Shown: in pieces, positions 9,225 through 19,960 of the stretch | Layout of the letters: the number at the start of each line of letters is the position of its first letter | Position numbering within the stretch: position 1 is the first letter of the stretch | Assembly (NCBI GenBank): GCA_002841995.1 | Contig: PHBS01000008.1 | Coordinates: 1 to 45,594 of the forward strand | Source of the DNA: Chloroflexi bacterium HGW-Chloroflexi-8 | GTDB taxonomy: Bacteria > Chloroflexota > Anaerolineae > Anaerolineales > Anaerolineaceae | Direction: 5' to 3' | DNA length: 45,594 bases | Position numbers and translations under genes: made by a program | The notes under the pieces: generated by a model | What the model was told of the DNA's origin: nothing | The model's database searches: none | Seen by the model: only the letters and a program-made list of their open reading frames with translations

Positions 9225-9265
9225 ACAGAAAAGGCACTTGGTTTCATTAAAAGTGCCTTTTCTGT
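9225..9265. terminator. Bidirectional intrinsic terminator
   Basis: Perfect 15-bp stem ACAGAAAAGGCACTT / AAGTGCCTTTTCTGT, 11-nt loop, between convergent genes. Confidence 0.85.
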
Positions 9266-9278
9266 TGTGTTTTGGCCA

Positions 9279-10733
9279 CTAGTTGATTTTGCCAGTCAGA
9301 TAATCGATCAAATCGATCTTGGTGAGCATACCCACGGGCTGCCCTTCATTATTAATCACAATTACCACTTTCCCGCGTTCAAAAGCGGGCAGCACCTTTT
9401 CAATGCTGGAATCCGGGGTAACGGACAGCACATTGGGGTTGATGATCGAGGCAATTGTCTCCAACGGATCATGAATATGCGTGGATTTCAACAGGTGGTC
9501 AAGCACATCCGCCTCACCCACCATACCGATTAATTTGTCCTGATCATCCACCACCGGCAACTGCGAGATGTCATATTGATTCATTTTGCTGACCACTACA
9601 TTCATCTCTTCGTTGGATCGAGCCACCACCAAAGGCAATTTCTGACGTGTTTCAATGAGTGCCATGACTGTATCGGTTACTTTTTTATCTGGCAAAAAAC
9701 CATTCTCACGCATCCAGTTATCATCAAATAATTTTGACAGGTAACGATTGCCAGAATCTGGTAAAATCACCACCACAATTTGTCCGGGTTTAAGCGATCT
9801 TACAATCTCAGATTTTAGCACTCCCGCGACTGCTGACCCGGATGACCCGCCTGCAAAAATGCCTTCTTCACGAACCAGGCGCCGCGCCAGTTGGAAAGAT
9901 TCTTTGTCGCTGACCTGAACCACTTCGTCCACCAGCGAAAGATCCAGCGTGCTTGGGAGAAAATCCTCGCCAATACCCTCAATCTTGTAGGTCTTGGGAT
10001 GAGAATCGCTCGGCATCTTGCCCTCTTTCCAGGTATCAAAAAGGAGAGAACCTTCGATATCTACACCCACTACTTTAATATTGGGGTTGTGTTCTTTTAA
10101 GTAGCGTGCGGTACCGGTGATCGTTCCGCCGGTGCCCATACCCGCCACCAGCACATCAATCTTACCGGCTGTTTGTTCCCATAATTCGGGGCCGGTGAAT
10201 TGGTAGTGAGCTTCAGGGTTTGATTGGTTATGGTATTGATTCGCCAGCATGCTGTTGGGAGTTTCTTTTACGATGCGGGCAGCCACGCTGTAATAACTGC
10301 GCGGATCTTCCGGTGCAACAGCTGTCGGTGTAATCACAACCCGAGCGCCAAAGGCACGCAAAAAACGGATTTTTTCTTCGCTCATCTTGTCTGGCATGAC
10401 AAATATGGTTTTGTAGCCCTTGATCGAAGCGGCCAGCGCCAGACCTGCCCCTGTGTTGCCGGATGTAGCTTCAACAATGGTGCCGCCAGGCAGCAAACGG
10501 CCTTCTTTTTCAGCGTTCTTAATAATGCTCAATCCGATGCGGTCTTTGATCGAACCTGCCGGGTTGAAAAATTCCACTTTGGCCAGGATGGTAGCAGAGC
10601 AGTTGCCGAAAACGATTTGATTAAGGCGCACCAGCGGAGTGTTGCCGATGGTTTCCAGAATGTTCTTATGAAATTGAGATTGAGTATTTTGGGTGGTGAC
10701 ACCCATAATGGTTTGTGCAGTTGCGTTCGTCAT
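9279..10733 (-). CDS. Cystathionine beta-synthase with CBS-domain pair
   Basis: NTPLVRLN...GSIKDRIG...EATSGNTGAGLALAA...GTGGTITGTARYLKE...GGSSGSAVAG plus two C-terminal CBS domains. Confidence 0.95.
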   Translation of the reverse strand: MTNATAQTIMGVTTQNTQSQFHKNILETIGNTPLVRLNQIVFGNCSATILAKVEFFNPAGSIKDRIGLSIIKNAEKEGRLLPGGTIVEATSGNTGAGLALAASIKGYKTIFVMPDKMSEEKIRFLRAFGARVVITPTAVAPEDPRSYYSVAARIVKETPNSMLANQYHNQSNPEAHYQFTGPELWEQTAGKIDVLVAGMGTGGTITGTARYLKEHNPNIKVVGVDIEGSLLFDTWKEGKMPSDSHPKTYKIEGIGEDFLPSTLDLSLVDEVVQVSDKESFQLARRLVREEGIFAGGSSGSAVAGVLKSEIVRSLKPGQIVVVILPDSGNRYLSKLFDDNWMRENGFLPDKKVTDTVMALIETRQKLPLVVARSNEEMNVVVSKMNQYDISQLPVVDDQDKLIGMVGEADVLDHLLKSTHIHDPLETIASIINPNVLSVTPDSSIEKVLPAFERGKVVIVINNEGQPVGMLTKIDLIDYLTGKIN

Positions 10734-10775
10734 TTAGTCACCAATCGATATTTTTTTGCTATTGCCAACTGGAAT

Positions 10776-10895
10776 AAAAAAACGGCAGAGAGTTTCACCG
10801 TAACAAAAGAAATTTTGCGGAGAAACTTTCTGCCGCCAGGCAGTTGGCTAATAATCGTCAGGAACGATAACCAGGCGGTAAAGAGCATCCCCGCC
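10776..10895 (-). promoter_or_regulatory. Attenuator-like leader with intrinsic terminator upstream of CBS gene
   Basis: Minus: CGGCAGAAAGTTTC...GAAACTCTCTGCCG-TTTTTTT (10776-10835); upstream GGCGG(10891-10895)/CCGCC(10874-10878)/GGCGG(10833-10837) mutually exclusive pairings. Confidence 0.55.
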
Positions 10896-11105
10896 GGATA
10901 CAGGAGCAACAGACAATCAATTGGCCAAAATGAATCGACTTCATATTAATATTATTATATCCTAAATTGGTAAAATATAATGAAAGAAATTCTTGACAAA
11001 AGAAATTCTCGATCTCTATGACTCAAGATCGGTCTTAGTATAAGTTAATAATTGACTGATTGATCTAGATTCCCTAATGTGGGTGCTTTCACTAATACAT
11101 ATTCT

Positions 11106-11951
11106 TTAAAGCGCACTTTTCGGTCTACATACTTCACATACACAATTTTCAATAACTTTGTTAAGTGAATGAGCTTTTGATTTTGCGGTATAAAGCCGAA
11201 TATCCGCCTTTTCGAGTAGAGTATTCCTGTCTTCACCGTCAATTGGAAATGTAGCTGCGCCAAAACTCATAGAAACAGGTGCTTGCTTTAGCGCATCACA
11301 TAATCTAGCAATTATTATTTCAGTCCCACTTTGATCAATATCAATGCAAAATATAGCAAATTCATCACCGCCATATCTAGCGAGCTCATCAATTGCCCGG
11401 CATTGCTCAGAAAGGATCTTTGTAACAACCTTCAAAGCTTCATCTGCAGCTGGATGACCATGTGTGTCGTTATATTCTTTTAATACATCGATATCGCCTA
11501 GAATTATAGAAAAATTACGGTTTTGTTCTTGGCCCCGTTTTATGTTCATCTCAAATAATTGGTCAAATCCAGCTCTGTTCCATACGCCAGTCAAGCCATC
11601 GCTAAGAGCTTGGGTTTGGGATATTGTTAATTTTGCTTGGACTTGTGCCAAAATTATTTTTTGTTGAAATATACGCCGTATTGCAAAGGTTGCTATAAAG
11701 ATCGCCGACAACCATAGACTAAGACTAATTAGATGGTCAGGAACAGAAGATATTATTGATTGGATGAAAGAGTATGATTCGTCCATATGTTGACTATGTT
11801 CAAAATCAAAAAGAACCATATGTACAACAAAAAGTGGTAACCCAACCAAAAATGCCCATCCCAACGCAATTAAGACATCTTTAGTTATTGTTTGTTTATT
11901 TGAATCACCTGATTTGGTTTTTCGATGGGAAAGTTGTTTCATTTTTTCCAA
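11106..11951 (-). CDS. Diguanylate cyclase (GGDEF), membrane-anchored
   Basis: LTGVWNRAGFDQLF, ARYGGDEFAIF. Confidence 0.9.
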   Translation of the reverse strand: MEKMKQLSHRKTKSGDSNKQTITKDVLIALGWAFLVGLPLFVVHMVLFDFEHSQHMDESYSFIQSIISSVPDHLISLSLWLSAIFIATFAIRRIFQQKIILAQVQAKLTISQTQALSDGLTGVWNRAGFDQLFEMNIKRGQEQNRNFSIILGDIDVLKEYNDTHGHPAADEALKVVTKILSEQCRAIDELARYGGDEFAIFCIDIDQSGTEIIIARLCDALKQAPVSMSFGAATFPIDGEDRNTLLEKADIRLYTAKSKAHSLNKVIENCVCEVCRPKSAL

Positions 11952-13128
11952 ATAATTTAGAATTTTGATCTAATAATTCATTCGAAGTCGGATTACTTAC
12001 TTGTTCAAAAGCGTTGAGAAATGCATTCACTATTTCTGGATCAAATTGACTATTTGCACATTGTTGAATCTCCTCTAATGCCTTTTCTGGATAAAATGCT
12101 TTTCGGTAGGGTCGATCATTGGTCATGGCATCATAAGTATCTGAGATTGCAAAAATCCGAGCAGCAAGTGGAATAGCTTTACCAGATAATCCAGATGGAT
12201 ACCCGGTGCCGTCATATTTTTCGTGGTGATGTAAGACAACATCTAGAGAAGGAGCAAGAAAGGGGATTTTTTTTAACATTTCATAACCAACTAGTGGATG
12301 AGTTCTCATTACAATCCATTCTTCGTCTGTCAATTTACCTGGTTTTCGCAAAATGTGATCAGGAATACCAATTTTTCCAACATCGTGAAGCAGCGCACCC
12401 CATTGAATTTCCTGAATTACTTTTTCATCTAATTTAAGTTGTCTGGCGATAAACAGAGCTATTTGTGTTACTCTTTCCGAATGTCCACCAGTTTCACTAT
12501 CTCTCGTATCCAAGGCTTTGACCAGAGCATGCAAAGTTTCATTATATGACCGATTCAATTCTTCATTGATATCAGCACGTGATTTTAAAGCTGCTTCCCT
12601 CTGCTTACTCAAAGCACCAACAATGAACGCTGATGCAAAAAAGGAACCTCCAATGGCAAATATTTCAAAGTCAACACCCAAGCCTTCATACAGGGTAAGC
12701 AACAACCCATTACTTAACGCAGCAAGTAGGGCAGCGAAAATTCCTTGTGGGGTTCCCCAGCGGGCAGATATGCCAATTATAGCTAAGGTAAAAATAATTT
12801 CTGTATGGATAAAAAAGGAACTCAATCTGAAATAGCCAATAACCGCAATCATCACGGCAGCAAAGGCAATAAAGTATCCTTGGTATTTATATTTCTCGAG
12901 TGTTCTCGTTAGTCCGATTAACAAAACCATCAAGACACTTACAAAGGCAAGATTAATCGCGTGATTCTTTCCATTTTCCATGAAAGTCATTAATGCTATA
13001 AACCATAAAGCAAGCAAACCTATAGCTAAAAAGATCGCAATTTCAATAGAAAAATGGCGATCTTTCATTTTCAATCCTTGAAACAATCTTTGCATGATTC
13101 GTCCTTGAATTATCTTTATTATTAACAC
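11905..13128 (-). CDS. HD-GYP domain phosphodiesterase, membrane-anchored
   Basis: LLHDVGKIGIPDHIL...HHEKYDGTGYPSGLSG; overlaps the GGDEF gene. Confidence 0.92.
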   Translation of the reverse strand: MLIIKIIQGRIMQRLFQGLKMKDRHFSIEIAIFLAIGLLALWFIALMTFMENGKNHAINLAFVSVLMVLLIGLTRTLEKYKYQGYFIAFAAVMIAVIGYFRLSSFFIHTEIIFTLAIIGISARWGTPQGIFAALLAALSNGLLLTLYEGLGVDFEIFAIGGSFFASAFIVGALSKQREAALKSRADINEELNRSYNETLHALVKALDTRDSETGGHSERVTQIALFIARQLKLDEKVIQEIQWGALLHDVGKIGIPDHILRKPGKLTDEEWIVMRTHPLVGYEMLKKIPFLAPSLDVVLHHHEKYDGTGYPSGLSGKAIPLAARIFAISDTYDAMTNDRPYRKAFYPEKALEEIQQCANSQFDPEIVNAFLNAFEQVSNPTSNELLDQNSKLFGKNETTFPSKNQIR

Positions 13129-13201
13129 CTACCCAGTTCCTTTTGAGAAAAGGATAGGTGAATATTTAGCAACCGATAATCAAAACAAAAAATCTTTAAG
13201 T

Positions 13202-13579
13202 CTATTCAACAATCAATTTCCCTCTCAACATTCCCATCTGACATTGGAAGCCATACTCACCAGGTTTTTTGGGAGTAAATTCCACTAGCACTTCCTGTCC
13301 TTCAGGCAATTTTGCGCTCTGATTAAAATCTGGAAACAACACCATTTCAGAACAGGTCGAACTTTCATGACGAGTAAACCTCATGCGCAACGGTTGCCCG
13401 GCTTTTACCACAATGATATCCGGAGTGTACCCCCCTTTTACGGTGATAGCCACTTCCTGGACACCGCCTGCGCCAGAGTTTATTCTTGTCTGACCTTTTG
13501 GTGCTAGCCAGAAAAACCAGGCGATAAATAAACTGAGGGCGATGCCCCCAAGGGTTATGAATATCTGAATAAGTGTCAT
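13202..13579 (-). CDS. Cupredoxin-domain protein
   Basis: KGGYTPDIIVVKAGQPLRMRFTRHESSTCSEMVLFPDF...GEYGFQCQMGMLRGKLIV. Confidence 0.85.
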   Translation of the reverse strand: MTLIQIFITLGGIALSLFIAWFFWLAPKGQTRINSGAGGVQEVAITVKGGYTPDIIVVKAGQPLRMRFTRHESSTCSEMVLFPDFNQSAKLPEGQEVLVEFTPKKPGEYGFQCQMGMLRGKLIVE

Positions 13580-13902
13580 TTCGCTATTTCCTTATCTTTT
13601 CTGATGTCAATTAACTTTTTGCGAAGCATCTCGACGGTTGGCCAACCCTTCAATCCACTGGGTGTTTTATACACTCGGCAGTTCATAGAATAGGTAGTTC
13701 GGTTTTCTGGCCAGAAATCCTTTCCATCAATCTGGAAGGAAGGCGATCCAAGAAATTTTGCAGTAGCCGCCTCCTGGTCAGTTAAAATTCTAATCGGGTT
13801 GATTGAATAATCCAGTTGTTCTTTCTTTAATGCAAATTGAAGATTGGTCAGGGCTGTTTTCCACGACGGGCAGCCATCAAAATACAACAGATTGATCGTC
13901 AT
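13576..13902 (-). CDS. Thioredoxin-like small protein
   Basis: MTINLLYFDGCPSWKTALTNLQ...FLGSPSFQIDGKDFW...CRVYKTPSGLKGWP. Confidence 0.7.
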   Translation of the reverse strand: MTINLLYFDGCPSWKTALTNLQFALKKEQLDYSINPIRILTDQEAATAKFLGSPSFQIDGKDFWPENRTTYSMNCRVYKTPSGLKGWPTVEMLRKKLIDIRKDKEIAK

Positions 13903-13909
13903 GCATACC

Positions 13910-16591
13910 TCATTTGGCGCTGAATTTTGGGCGAAAACCCCGTAAGCGATTGGCGTTGCTGATCACCGTCACGGACGAGAAAGCCATGGCAGCACCTGCC
14001 AGCAGGGGGCTGAGTAGCAGCCCAAAGAAGGGGAACAAAACACCCATGGCGATCGGGACCCCCAACGTGTTATAGACGAACGCGCCAACCAGGTTTTGTT
14101 TGATGTTGCGCATGGTGGCCCGGCTAACCTCGATGGCAGTGACCACACCCTTGAGGCTGCCCTTGATCAGGGTAATATCCGAGGCTTCGATGGCCACATC
14201 TGTGCCGGTTCCGATCGCCAAACCAACATCGGCCTGCGCCAGTGCCGGGGCGTCGTTGATCCCATCCCCAACCATCGCAACCTTTTTGCCTTCAGCTTGC
14301 AGCAGGTGAACGTTGTGGGCCTTATCTTCTGGCAGTACTTCAGCCAGGACGCGATCCAAACCCACCTGGCGGGCAATCGCTTCGGCAGTGCGGCGGTTAT
14401 CGCCGGTAATCATCACCACCTCAATTCCCATCTGGTGCAATGCAGCGATAGCTTCTTTGGAGTCTTCTTTGACAGTATCGGCTACGGCGATGATGCCGGC
14501 TGCCTTGCCATTCACGGCGATAAACATGGGCGTTTTCCCATCGTTTGCCAGGATTTCAGATTTTGCTTCCAAGTTGCCGAGATCTACGTTCAAGCGCTTC
14601 ATCATCTTTAGATTACCGAGTGCTACCTTACGTCCATCGACTGTTGCTGTGACGCCATGCCCTGGAATCGCTTCGAAGGCTTCCGGTTTGCCCAATGCCA
14701 AACCTTTGGTCTTCCCGCCTTCTACGATTGCTTCGGCCAGAGGGTGTTCACTGACCGTTTCCACTGAAGCTGCCAATCTCAAGAGTTCGTCACTCAGGAT
14801 TGATTGTTGAACTGCAACGATAACATCGGTTAGTTCAGGCTTGCCCTTGGTAATTGTGCCAGTTTTATCCAAGACGACGATTTTGATAGATTGCGCGGTT
14901 TGCAGCGCTTCACCTGAACGGATTAGAATGCCATTCTCAGCGCCTTTGCCGATCCCAACCATCAGGCTCATCGGGGTAGCCAGACCTAGCGCGCACGGGC
15001 AGGCAATGATCAGCACCGATACAGCGGTGACCAGTCCGTAAACAAGCTGCGGCTGCGGGCCGAAGTCGAACCAGACTACGAAGGTCAGAACAGCCAGGAT
15101 CATTACGATGGGTACGAAGTATCCTGAGATGGTATCCGCCAGGCGTGCAATTGGTGCCTTGCTGTTCTGTGCATCCTGCACCATTTTAACGATTTGAGCC
15201 AGGGCGGTGTCCTTGCCGACTTTGGTTGTGCGGAACTTGAATGCTCCGGTTTTGTTGAACGTTGCACCAATGACTTCATCCCCCACTTTCTTAGAAGCCG
15301 GCAGACTTTCCCCTGTCAGCATGGATTCGTCAACAGCTGAGCTGCCTTCCAAAATGACACCGTCCACTGGCACCTTTTCACCGGGGCGTACCTGTACGAC
15401 ATCTCCGACAAGCACTTCTTCAACTGGAATATCCATTTCCACGTCATTGCGTATCACGCGTGCGGTTTTTGGTTGCAAGCCCATAAGTTTTTTGATGGCT
15501 TCGCTGGTTCGTCCTTTTGCCCGAATCTCCAGCGCCTGCCCTAAAACGACCAGGGCGATGACCACCGCTACCACGTCAAAGAAGGGCTCGGATGTTCCTT
15601 CCGGGAAAATCCCTGGGAAGACAATTGCCACGATTGAATACAGCCAGGCAGCGCCTGTGCCCAACGCAATCAACGTGTTCATATTGGCGGCGCGATGTTT
15701 GAGCGCAGCCCAGGCTCCAGTGAAGAAATCACTACCTGACCAGAAGAGGACCGGTAAGGTCAGCAGTGCTGCTCCAAACCAGGTGATCCGTAGGGTTTCC
15801 ATTGACCAATCTTTTACAATGGGGATAAATTTGGGGTAGGCGGTGATCAACACCGGGATCGATACCAAAGCGGCGAACCAGAATTTGCGCATCAAGCGTT
15901 GGTATTCCTTCTCGTGGGCTGCCTGCTGTTGGTCGACCGATTCTTCGCTGGAGGCCGGCCGGGTCTTATATCCCCAGCTTTCAATCGCGGTATTCAGCTC
16001 ATTGAGTGTTGTTTGTTCGGGCAGATAATCAACCGTTGCTTCCTGTGTCCCCAGGCTAATCGATGCGTTTAACACACCGGGAGTGGTTTTTAACTCGTCT
16101 TCGATGGAACCTACGCAAGAAGCGCACCGGATATTTTCTATCCCAATCCGTTTTTGCGCACCGCCCACTTGGTAACCAGTTTTTTTTATTGCTGCCACAA
16201 TATCTAAGATTTTGATCGTTTCAGGGTCATAATTGACCACGGTGATTCCAGCCTTAGCATTCATGACTACTCTCTCAACTCCGTGCAGTTTTTCGAGCGC
16301 CGAACGGATCAAAACTCCACCAGGCAACCCTTCCTTAGCGAGGCCGAGTATGGGAAGCTCGACCTGCAGCACGGTAGAATCCGGGTTGAAGCCAGTCGTT
16401 GCAGAGGTAGCGGGTTGACTAAGAACAAGAGCATACTGGTCGGGATTGGCATCGAATTGTTTGACGCAATCTTCCGAGCAGAAATAATACGCTTGCCCAC
16501 GGTGCTCTCGAGTGGCAAATGATGAGTTCCTCTCTATTTTCATTCCGCAAACTGGATCTTTTTCCATAAATCGCCTCTTTCTAAATTTCAA
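13910..16591 (-). CDS. copA: Cu+-type heavy-metal P-ATPase with YHS and HMA domains
   Basis: YHS (KDPVCGMKI...[12 protein letters not shown]), HMA (IRCASCVGS), CPC ([13 protein letters not shown]), [22 protein letters not shown]. Confidence 0.95.
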   Translation of the reverse strand: MKFRKRRFMEKDPVCGMKIERNSSFATREHRGQAYYFCSEDCVKQFDANPDQYALVLSQPATSATTGFNPDSTVLQVELPILGLAKEGLPGGVLIRSALEKLHGVERVVMNAKAGITVVNYDPETIKILDIVAAIKKTGYQVGGAQKRIGIENIRCASCVGSIEDELKTTPGVLNASISLGTQEATVDYLPEQTTLNELNTAIESWGYKTRPASSEESVDQQQAAHEKEYQRLMRKFWFAALVSIPVLITAYPKFIPIVKDWSMETLRITWFGAALLTLPVLFWSGSDFFTGAWAALKHRAANMNTLIALGTGAAWLYSIVAIVFPGIFPEGTSEPFFDVVAVVIALVVLGQALEIRAKGRTSEAIKKLMGLQPKTARVIRNDVEMDIPVEEVLVGDVVQVRPGEKVPVDGVILEGSSAVDESMLTGESLPASKKVGDEVIGATFNKTGAFKFRTTKVGKDTALAQIVKMVQDAQNSKAPIARLADTISGYFVPIVMILAVLTFVVWFDFGPQPQLVYGLVTAVSVLIIACPCALGLATPMSLMVGIGKGAENGILIRSGEALQTAQSIKIVVLDKTGTITKGKPELTDVIVAVQQSILSDELLRLAASVETVSEHPLAEAIVEGGKTKGLALGKPEAFEAIPGHGVTATVDGRKVALGNLKMMKRLNVDLGNLEAKSEILANDGKTPMFIAVNGKAAGIIAVADTVKEDSKEAIAALHQMGIEVVMITGDNRRTAEAIARQVGLDRVLAEVLPEDKAHNVHLLQAEGKKVAMVGDGINDAPALAQADVGLAIGTGTDVAIEASDITLIKGSLKGVVTAIEVSRATMRNIKQNLVGAFVYNTLGVPIAMGVLFPFFGLLLSPLLAGAAMAFSSVTVISNANRLRGFRPKFSAK

Positions 16592-16650
16592 TTTTGATAT
16601 CTATCTTTTCATCATAGCATACCGTTCAACAAGCGTGATGCGTTAAACAG

Positions 16651-16678
16651 CGAGGGTATCGTTAGGCCGATACCCTCG
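16651..16678 (-). terminator. Strong hairpin, probable terminator
   Basis: CGAGGGTATCG-TTAGGC-CGATACCCTCG perfect 11-bp stem between genes. Confidence 0.65.
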
Positions 16679-16752
16679 TTAGAAAATAAGCCATTAAGCC
16701 TATTCTGTAGGCTGTTGAAATTATCCATCTATCACAAAGGGTAATCTACCCA

Positions 16753-17457
16753 TCAAATCTCAAAGTTAGTATCATTGTCATATATCTCTTCCGGAAGTTG
16801 TATTAATCCCAAGGATATTCCTCGCATAACGGCTTCTGTCCGGCTGTCGGCCAGCAATTTTTCAAAGATCCGTGCGATGTGACCTTGTACCGTTCGGTCA
16901 CTGATTTTGAGTTTGATTCCGACTACCTTGTTGGTTAATCCCCTGGCAACCAGGGAAAGGATTTCGATTTCGCGGTCCGTCAAAGGCTCGTAAAACGGTG
17001 CAGGGGTCGGATTGGCGATCTTCGCCAAAACTTTAGGTAAAATCTCCGCGTCGAGAACAGATTTTCCTTGGTAGACGTCCCGTACTGCATTAATTATCTC
17101 GTCAGGCGATGCAGTCTTGAGCACGTAACCGTTCGCGCCGGTCTTTAAAACGGCAGAAATGTACGGATCATCATCATAAGATGTAAGGATGAGTACACCA
17201 ATTGGCCATCGGTGAGCGCGAATCTCGCGCGAAACTTCAATGCCGGTTGCTTTCGGCATCTGGATATCAAGGATGGCAACGTCAGGAGCCATCCTCCCAA
17301 TCATCTCAATTGCCATTGCACCATCCGAGGCTTCGGCGATCACGTCAATATCACCGGCTTGCTCCAGGAACTGACGAATGCCAGCCCGTACAACCGCATG
17401 GTCATCGGCCAGCACCACTCGAATCATTGGTTTCATCTGTTCATTGTCATTCGACAT
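16753..17457 (-). CDS. NarL/FixJ-family response regulator
   Basis: Receiver plus LuxR HTH (LTDREIEILSLVARGLTNKVVGIKLKISDRTVQGHIARIFEKL). Confidence 0.93.
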   Translation of the reverse strand: MSNDNEQMKPMIRVVLADDHAVVRAGIRQFLEQAGDIDVIAEASDGAMAIEMIGRMAPDVAILDIQMPKATGIEVSREIRAHRWPIGVLILTSYDDDPYISAVLKTGANGYVLKTASPDEIINAVRDVYQGKSVLDAEILPKVLAKIANPTPAPFYEPLTDREIEILSLVARGLTNKVVGIKLKISDRTVQGHIARIFEKLLADSRTEAVMRGISLGLIQLPEEIYDNDTNFEI

Positions 17458-18301
17458 TATTCACCTTTACTTCTGAGTCATTAATCGGGTTCAATCCGTC
17501 TTGCCCGCGAATATCAGCGTTATACAGTCGTGCGAGATTGGTTTTCCCTTCTTTCAACAAAAATTGTTGTTGGTATTTATATTTTACGACTTCTGCCGCA
17601 TCTGTAGCCGCGACATGGATATAGGGAAAACCAAACCAAACAATACCCAGACCAAATAAAATACCCGTTACCATACGCATCCAGGCGTTGAAAGAACCCC
17701 AAGCATCCCCGGCATAAAAAGAAGACGCAAGGGCATTGTTTGTCAATGTCGCCAGCCAGGCATTGGTGTCGCGAAAACCTTGCCCTAGACCAGCCAGATC
17801 GCTGAAGAAGTGGGTAGTACCATCGATTACCATAGGTAAGAGTAAGAAGGATAGTCCCCACCAAGGTATTGGGCGTATTTTCTTCTTGAATAATCCCCAC
17901 AAGATCCCAAATACCCAGAGACTGGTAAACATTGATACCATCCGGTCAGACCAGGCCACTTTCCAGCCCATTTGCTGATCTCCTATATACTGTCGAAGTA
18001 CAGTAATATCATTGGTGTTCTTCCATACAGATTGAATCTCGCCGATGGAATATGAAATCTTTGAACCAAATAAAAAATACGAGCGTTCTGGCAGCTGATG
18101 ACAGAGGTAGGAATATATCCAGTAGATGGTCTTTCCTGGCAAGGTTAATCCTGCACTCATAAATACAGGTGCAAGGAATGGACTCAAAACATAGATTCCC
18201 AAAAAGATGCTAACAACCAGCACCCAGTACCTACTGAACCAAAGAATGAATTGGTCAGATTTTCTTACAGGGATAGAGGATAATCGAATAGATGAGGTCA
18301 T
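17447..18301 (-). CDS. DUF2085-like membrane protein
   Basis: YSYLCHQLPERSYFLFG motif, multiple TM. Confidence 0.75.
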   Translation of the reverse strand: MTSSIRLSSIPVRKSDQFILWFSRYWVLVVSIFLGIYVLSPFLAPVFMSAGLTLPGKTIYWIYSYLCHQLPERSYFLFGSKISYSIGEIQSVWKNTNDITVLRQYIGDQQMGWKVAWSDRMVSMFTSLWVFGILWGLFKKKIRPIPWWGLSFLLLPMVIDGTTHFFSDLAGLGQGFRDTNAWLATLTNNALASSFYAGDAWGSFNAWMRMVTGILFGLGIVWFGFPYIHVAATDAAEVVKYKYQQQFLLKEGKTNLARLYNADIRGQDGLNPINDSEVKVNNVE

Positions 18302-18371
18302 TATGAAATTTCTCCATTCTGTGGTGCGTTCATTTTACGAACTCACCACAGAATCTAAAACAGCAGTAAGA

Positions 18372-18776
18372 TCATGGAATCTTTAACTCAAAATCCTTTC
18401 TCACATCCAGACCATCTTTTCGAACATAGGCGGTAATTTTCCATGTTCCCGACATGCTGAAATCTGCGGTGATCGCATACTTGCCATCTTCTTGTTCTGT
18501 CGCCGAGCCGTTCATAGTCATGCCAGACATGTCTGTGTGATCGGCGCTTACATCCACAGTCGCCCCAGTCAGAGGTTTTCCATCTTTATCTTGAAGGTTC
18601 AAGATGATTTCGTTTTTCCCTGTGATCGGTGGGTCAGGGTTGGTCCCGAGAGTGAAATTAACCTGGCCAATTGCTTCCTTTTTTGTTTGGGCAGCACATC
18701 CTGCCACCAGTGTAGCCAGGATCAAGATCACAACAATCACAATCAATCGCGGTTTCATGTTTTTCTCCTCTTTCAA
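18372..18776 (-). CDS. FixH/YtkA-like lipoprotein
   Basis: Lipobox LVAGC; NPDPPITGKNEIILNLQDKDGKPLTGATVDVSADHTDMSGMTM...GTWKITAYV. Confidence 0.75.
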   Translation of the reverse strand: MKEEKNMKPRLIVIVVILILATLVAGCAAQTKKEAIGQVNFTLGTNPDPPITGKNEIILNLQDKDGKPLTGATVDVSADHTDMSGMTMNGSATEQEDGKYAITADFSMSGTWKITAYVRKDGLDVRKDFELKIP

Positions 18777-19834
18777 TTAGTTACATTAATCATTAGCATC
18801 AATCCACCAGGTTCCACATTATCGTTGGTGGTATGGTGCAAAATATGGCAGTGCAACATCCATTGCCCGGTTTCCGTGGCGACAAACTCAATGTCGTACC
18901 GCTCGCCCGGTGAAACCAGTACGGTGTCTTTGGTCAGTTGGGCTGCTTCTGGAACCGGATGACCATCCGTTGCCACGATTTTGAATGGAACTCCATGTAA
19001 ATGGATGGGGTGGACAAACTGCCCAATCCCCATTAGGCGTAAACGGACGAGCTGACCCTTCTTGACATTGATCGTCTCTGTGTCCGGAAAAGACTTCCCA
19101 TTAATGGTGAAATAATTAGGCTCCATGCCAGCCATTGGCATGGCAGCATATGTTTCTCCATTCTTAACCAGCCACTCGGAAATCATCAAATCGACATCCA
19201 CATCTGTTTTAAGTACTTCTGCTTCTTTAGGGTCAATAATGAAAGGCGCGTACAGCCCTGCCGAAACCTGAACATCACCCTCATAATGCGAGTGATACAT
19301 GTAAGTGCCAGCTGGCTGGGCGATAAATTCGTATGTAAATGTCTCCCCCGGTTGAATCGGTTTTTGAGTAACGTCCGGTATCCCATCCATAGCATTAGGT
19401 ACAGCGATGCCGTGCCAATGAATGGTTGTGGGCTCAGGAAGGTCATTCATAACGATGATTCGAACTGAATCGCCTTCCATCACGCGGATCATTGGTCCGG
19501 GCACAGTTCCGTTGTAAGTCCAGGCGGTGACAGAAACATCACTGGTGATAGGCCAGATGACCGGTTTGGCGGTCAAATCGAATACCTTGACATCTCCATC
19601 CATGCGGTAGGTCAGCGGTTGTCCGCCAATGTTTTCTGTAGCTGGTTGGATATTTTCGCCGCTTATTGGCTGCATCATGTGGGAACTTTCCGACGAGGAC
19701 ATCATTGATCCTGGAGTTGCAGTAGGATTCATCATACTTCCTGTACCCAACGTTGTTCTAGAACTGGGAGTGCAAGCGGCCAACAGGAATATCCCTGCGA
19801 TAATAATTGGCAAAAACCAGAGCGGTCTTTTCAA
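18773..19834 (-). CDS. Multicopper oxidase (two-domain-sized)
   Basis: TIHWHGIAVPN, YMYHSHYEGDVQ, HPIHLHGVPF, WMLHCHILHHT. Confidence 0.93.
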   Translation of the reverse strand: MKRPLWFLPIIIAGIFLLAACTPSSRTTLGTGSMMNPTATPGSMMSSSESSHMMQPISGENIQPATENIGGQPLTYRMDGDVKVFDLTAKPVIWPITSDVSVTAWTYNGTVPGPMIRVMEGDSVRIIVMNDLPEPTTIHWHGIAVPNAMDGIPDVTQKPIQPGETFTYEFIAQPAGTYMYHSHYEGDVQVSAGLYAPFIIDPKEAEVLKTDVDVDLMISEWLVKNGETYAAMPMAGMEPNYFTINGKSFPDTETINVKKGQLVRLRLMGIGQFVHPIHLHGVPFKIVATDGHPVPEAAQLTKDTVLVSPGERYDIEFVATETGQWMLHCHILHHTTNDNVEPGGLMLMINVTN

Positions 19835-19926
19835 GAGTTTCCTCCTTGGGAATTACGAATGTGATTCATTCCCTAAGGGTAGACGAATTGGCATGAGAAG
19901 AAAAGCGCACAATTACTTATAGCAGA

Positions 19927-19942
19927 TGGGCAATTATGCCTA
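19927..19942. promoter_or_regulatory. 16-bp palindromic operator candidate, site B
   Basis: TGGGCA-ATTA-TGCCTA, about 100 bp upstream of the MCO start; weaker neighbour AGCGCACAATTACTTA at 19904-19919. Confidence 0.6.
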
Positions 19943-19960
19943 ATGTCATCCAAATTGTAG

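Noticed and set aside
10224-10949. 241-aa plus-strand ORF opposite the CBS gene
   Set aside because: Mostly antisense to a clear CBS coding region and overlaps the leader; no recognisable domain.
14096-15839. Long plus-strand ORFs opposite copA
   Set aside because: Antisense shadows of a well-supported P-ATPase; low-complexity Ser/Thr/Pro translation, no RBS or recognisable domain.
16695-16713. AGCCTATTCTGTAGGCT near the RR gene as an operator copy
   Set aside because: Half-sites are in the opposite relative orientation (GCCTA-N-TAGGC), so it does not fit the motif; more likely a small hairpin.
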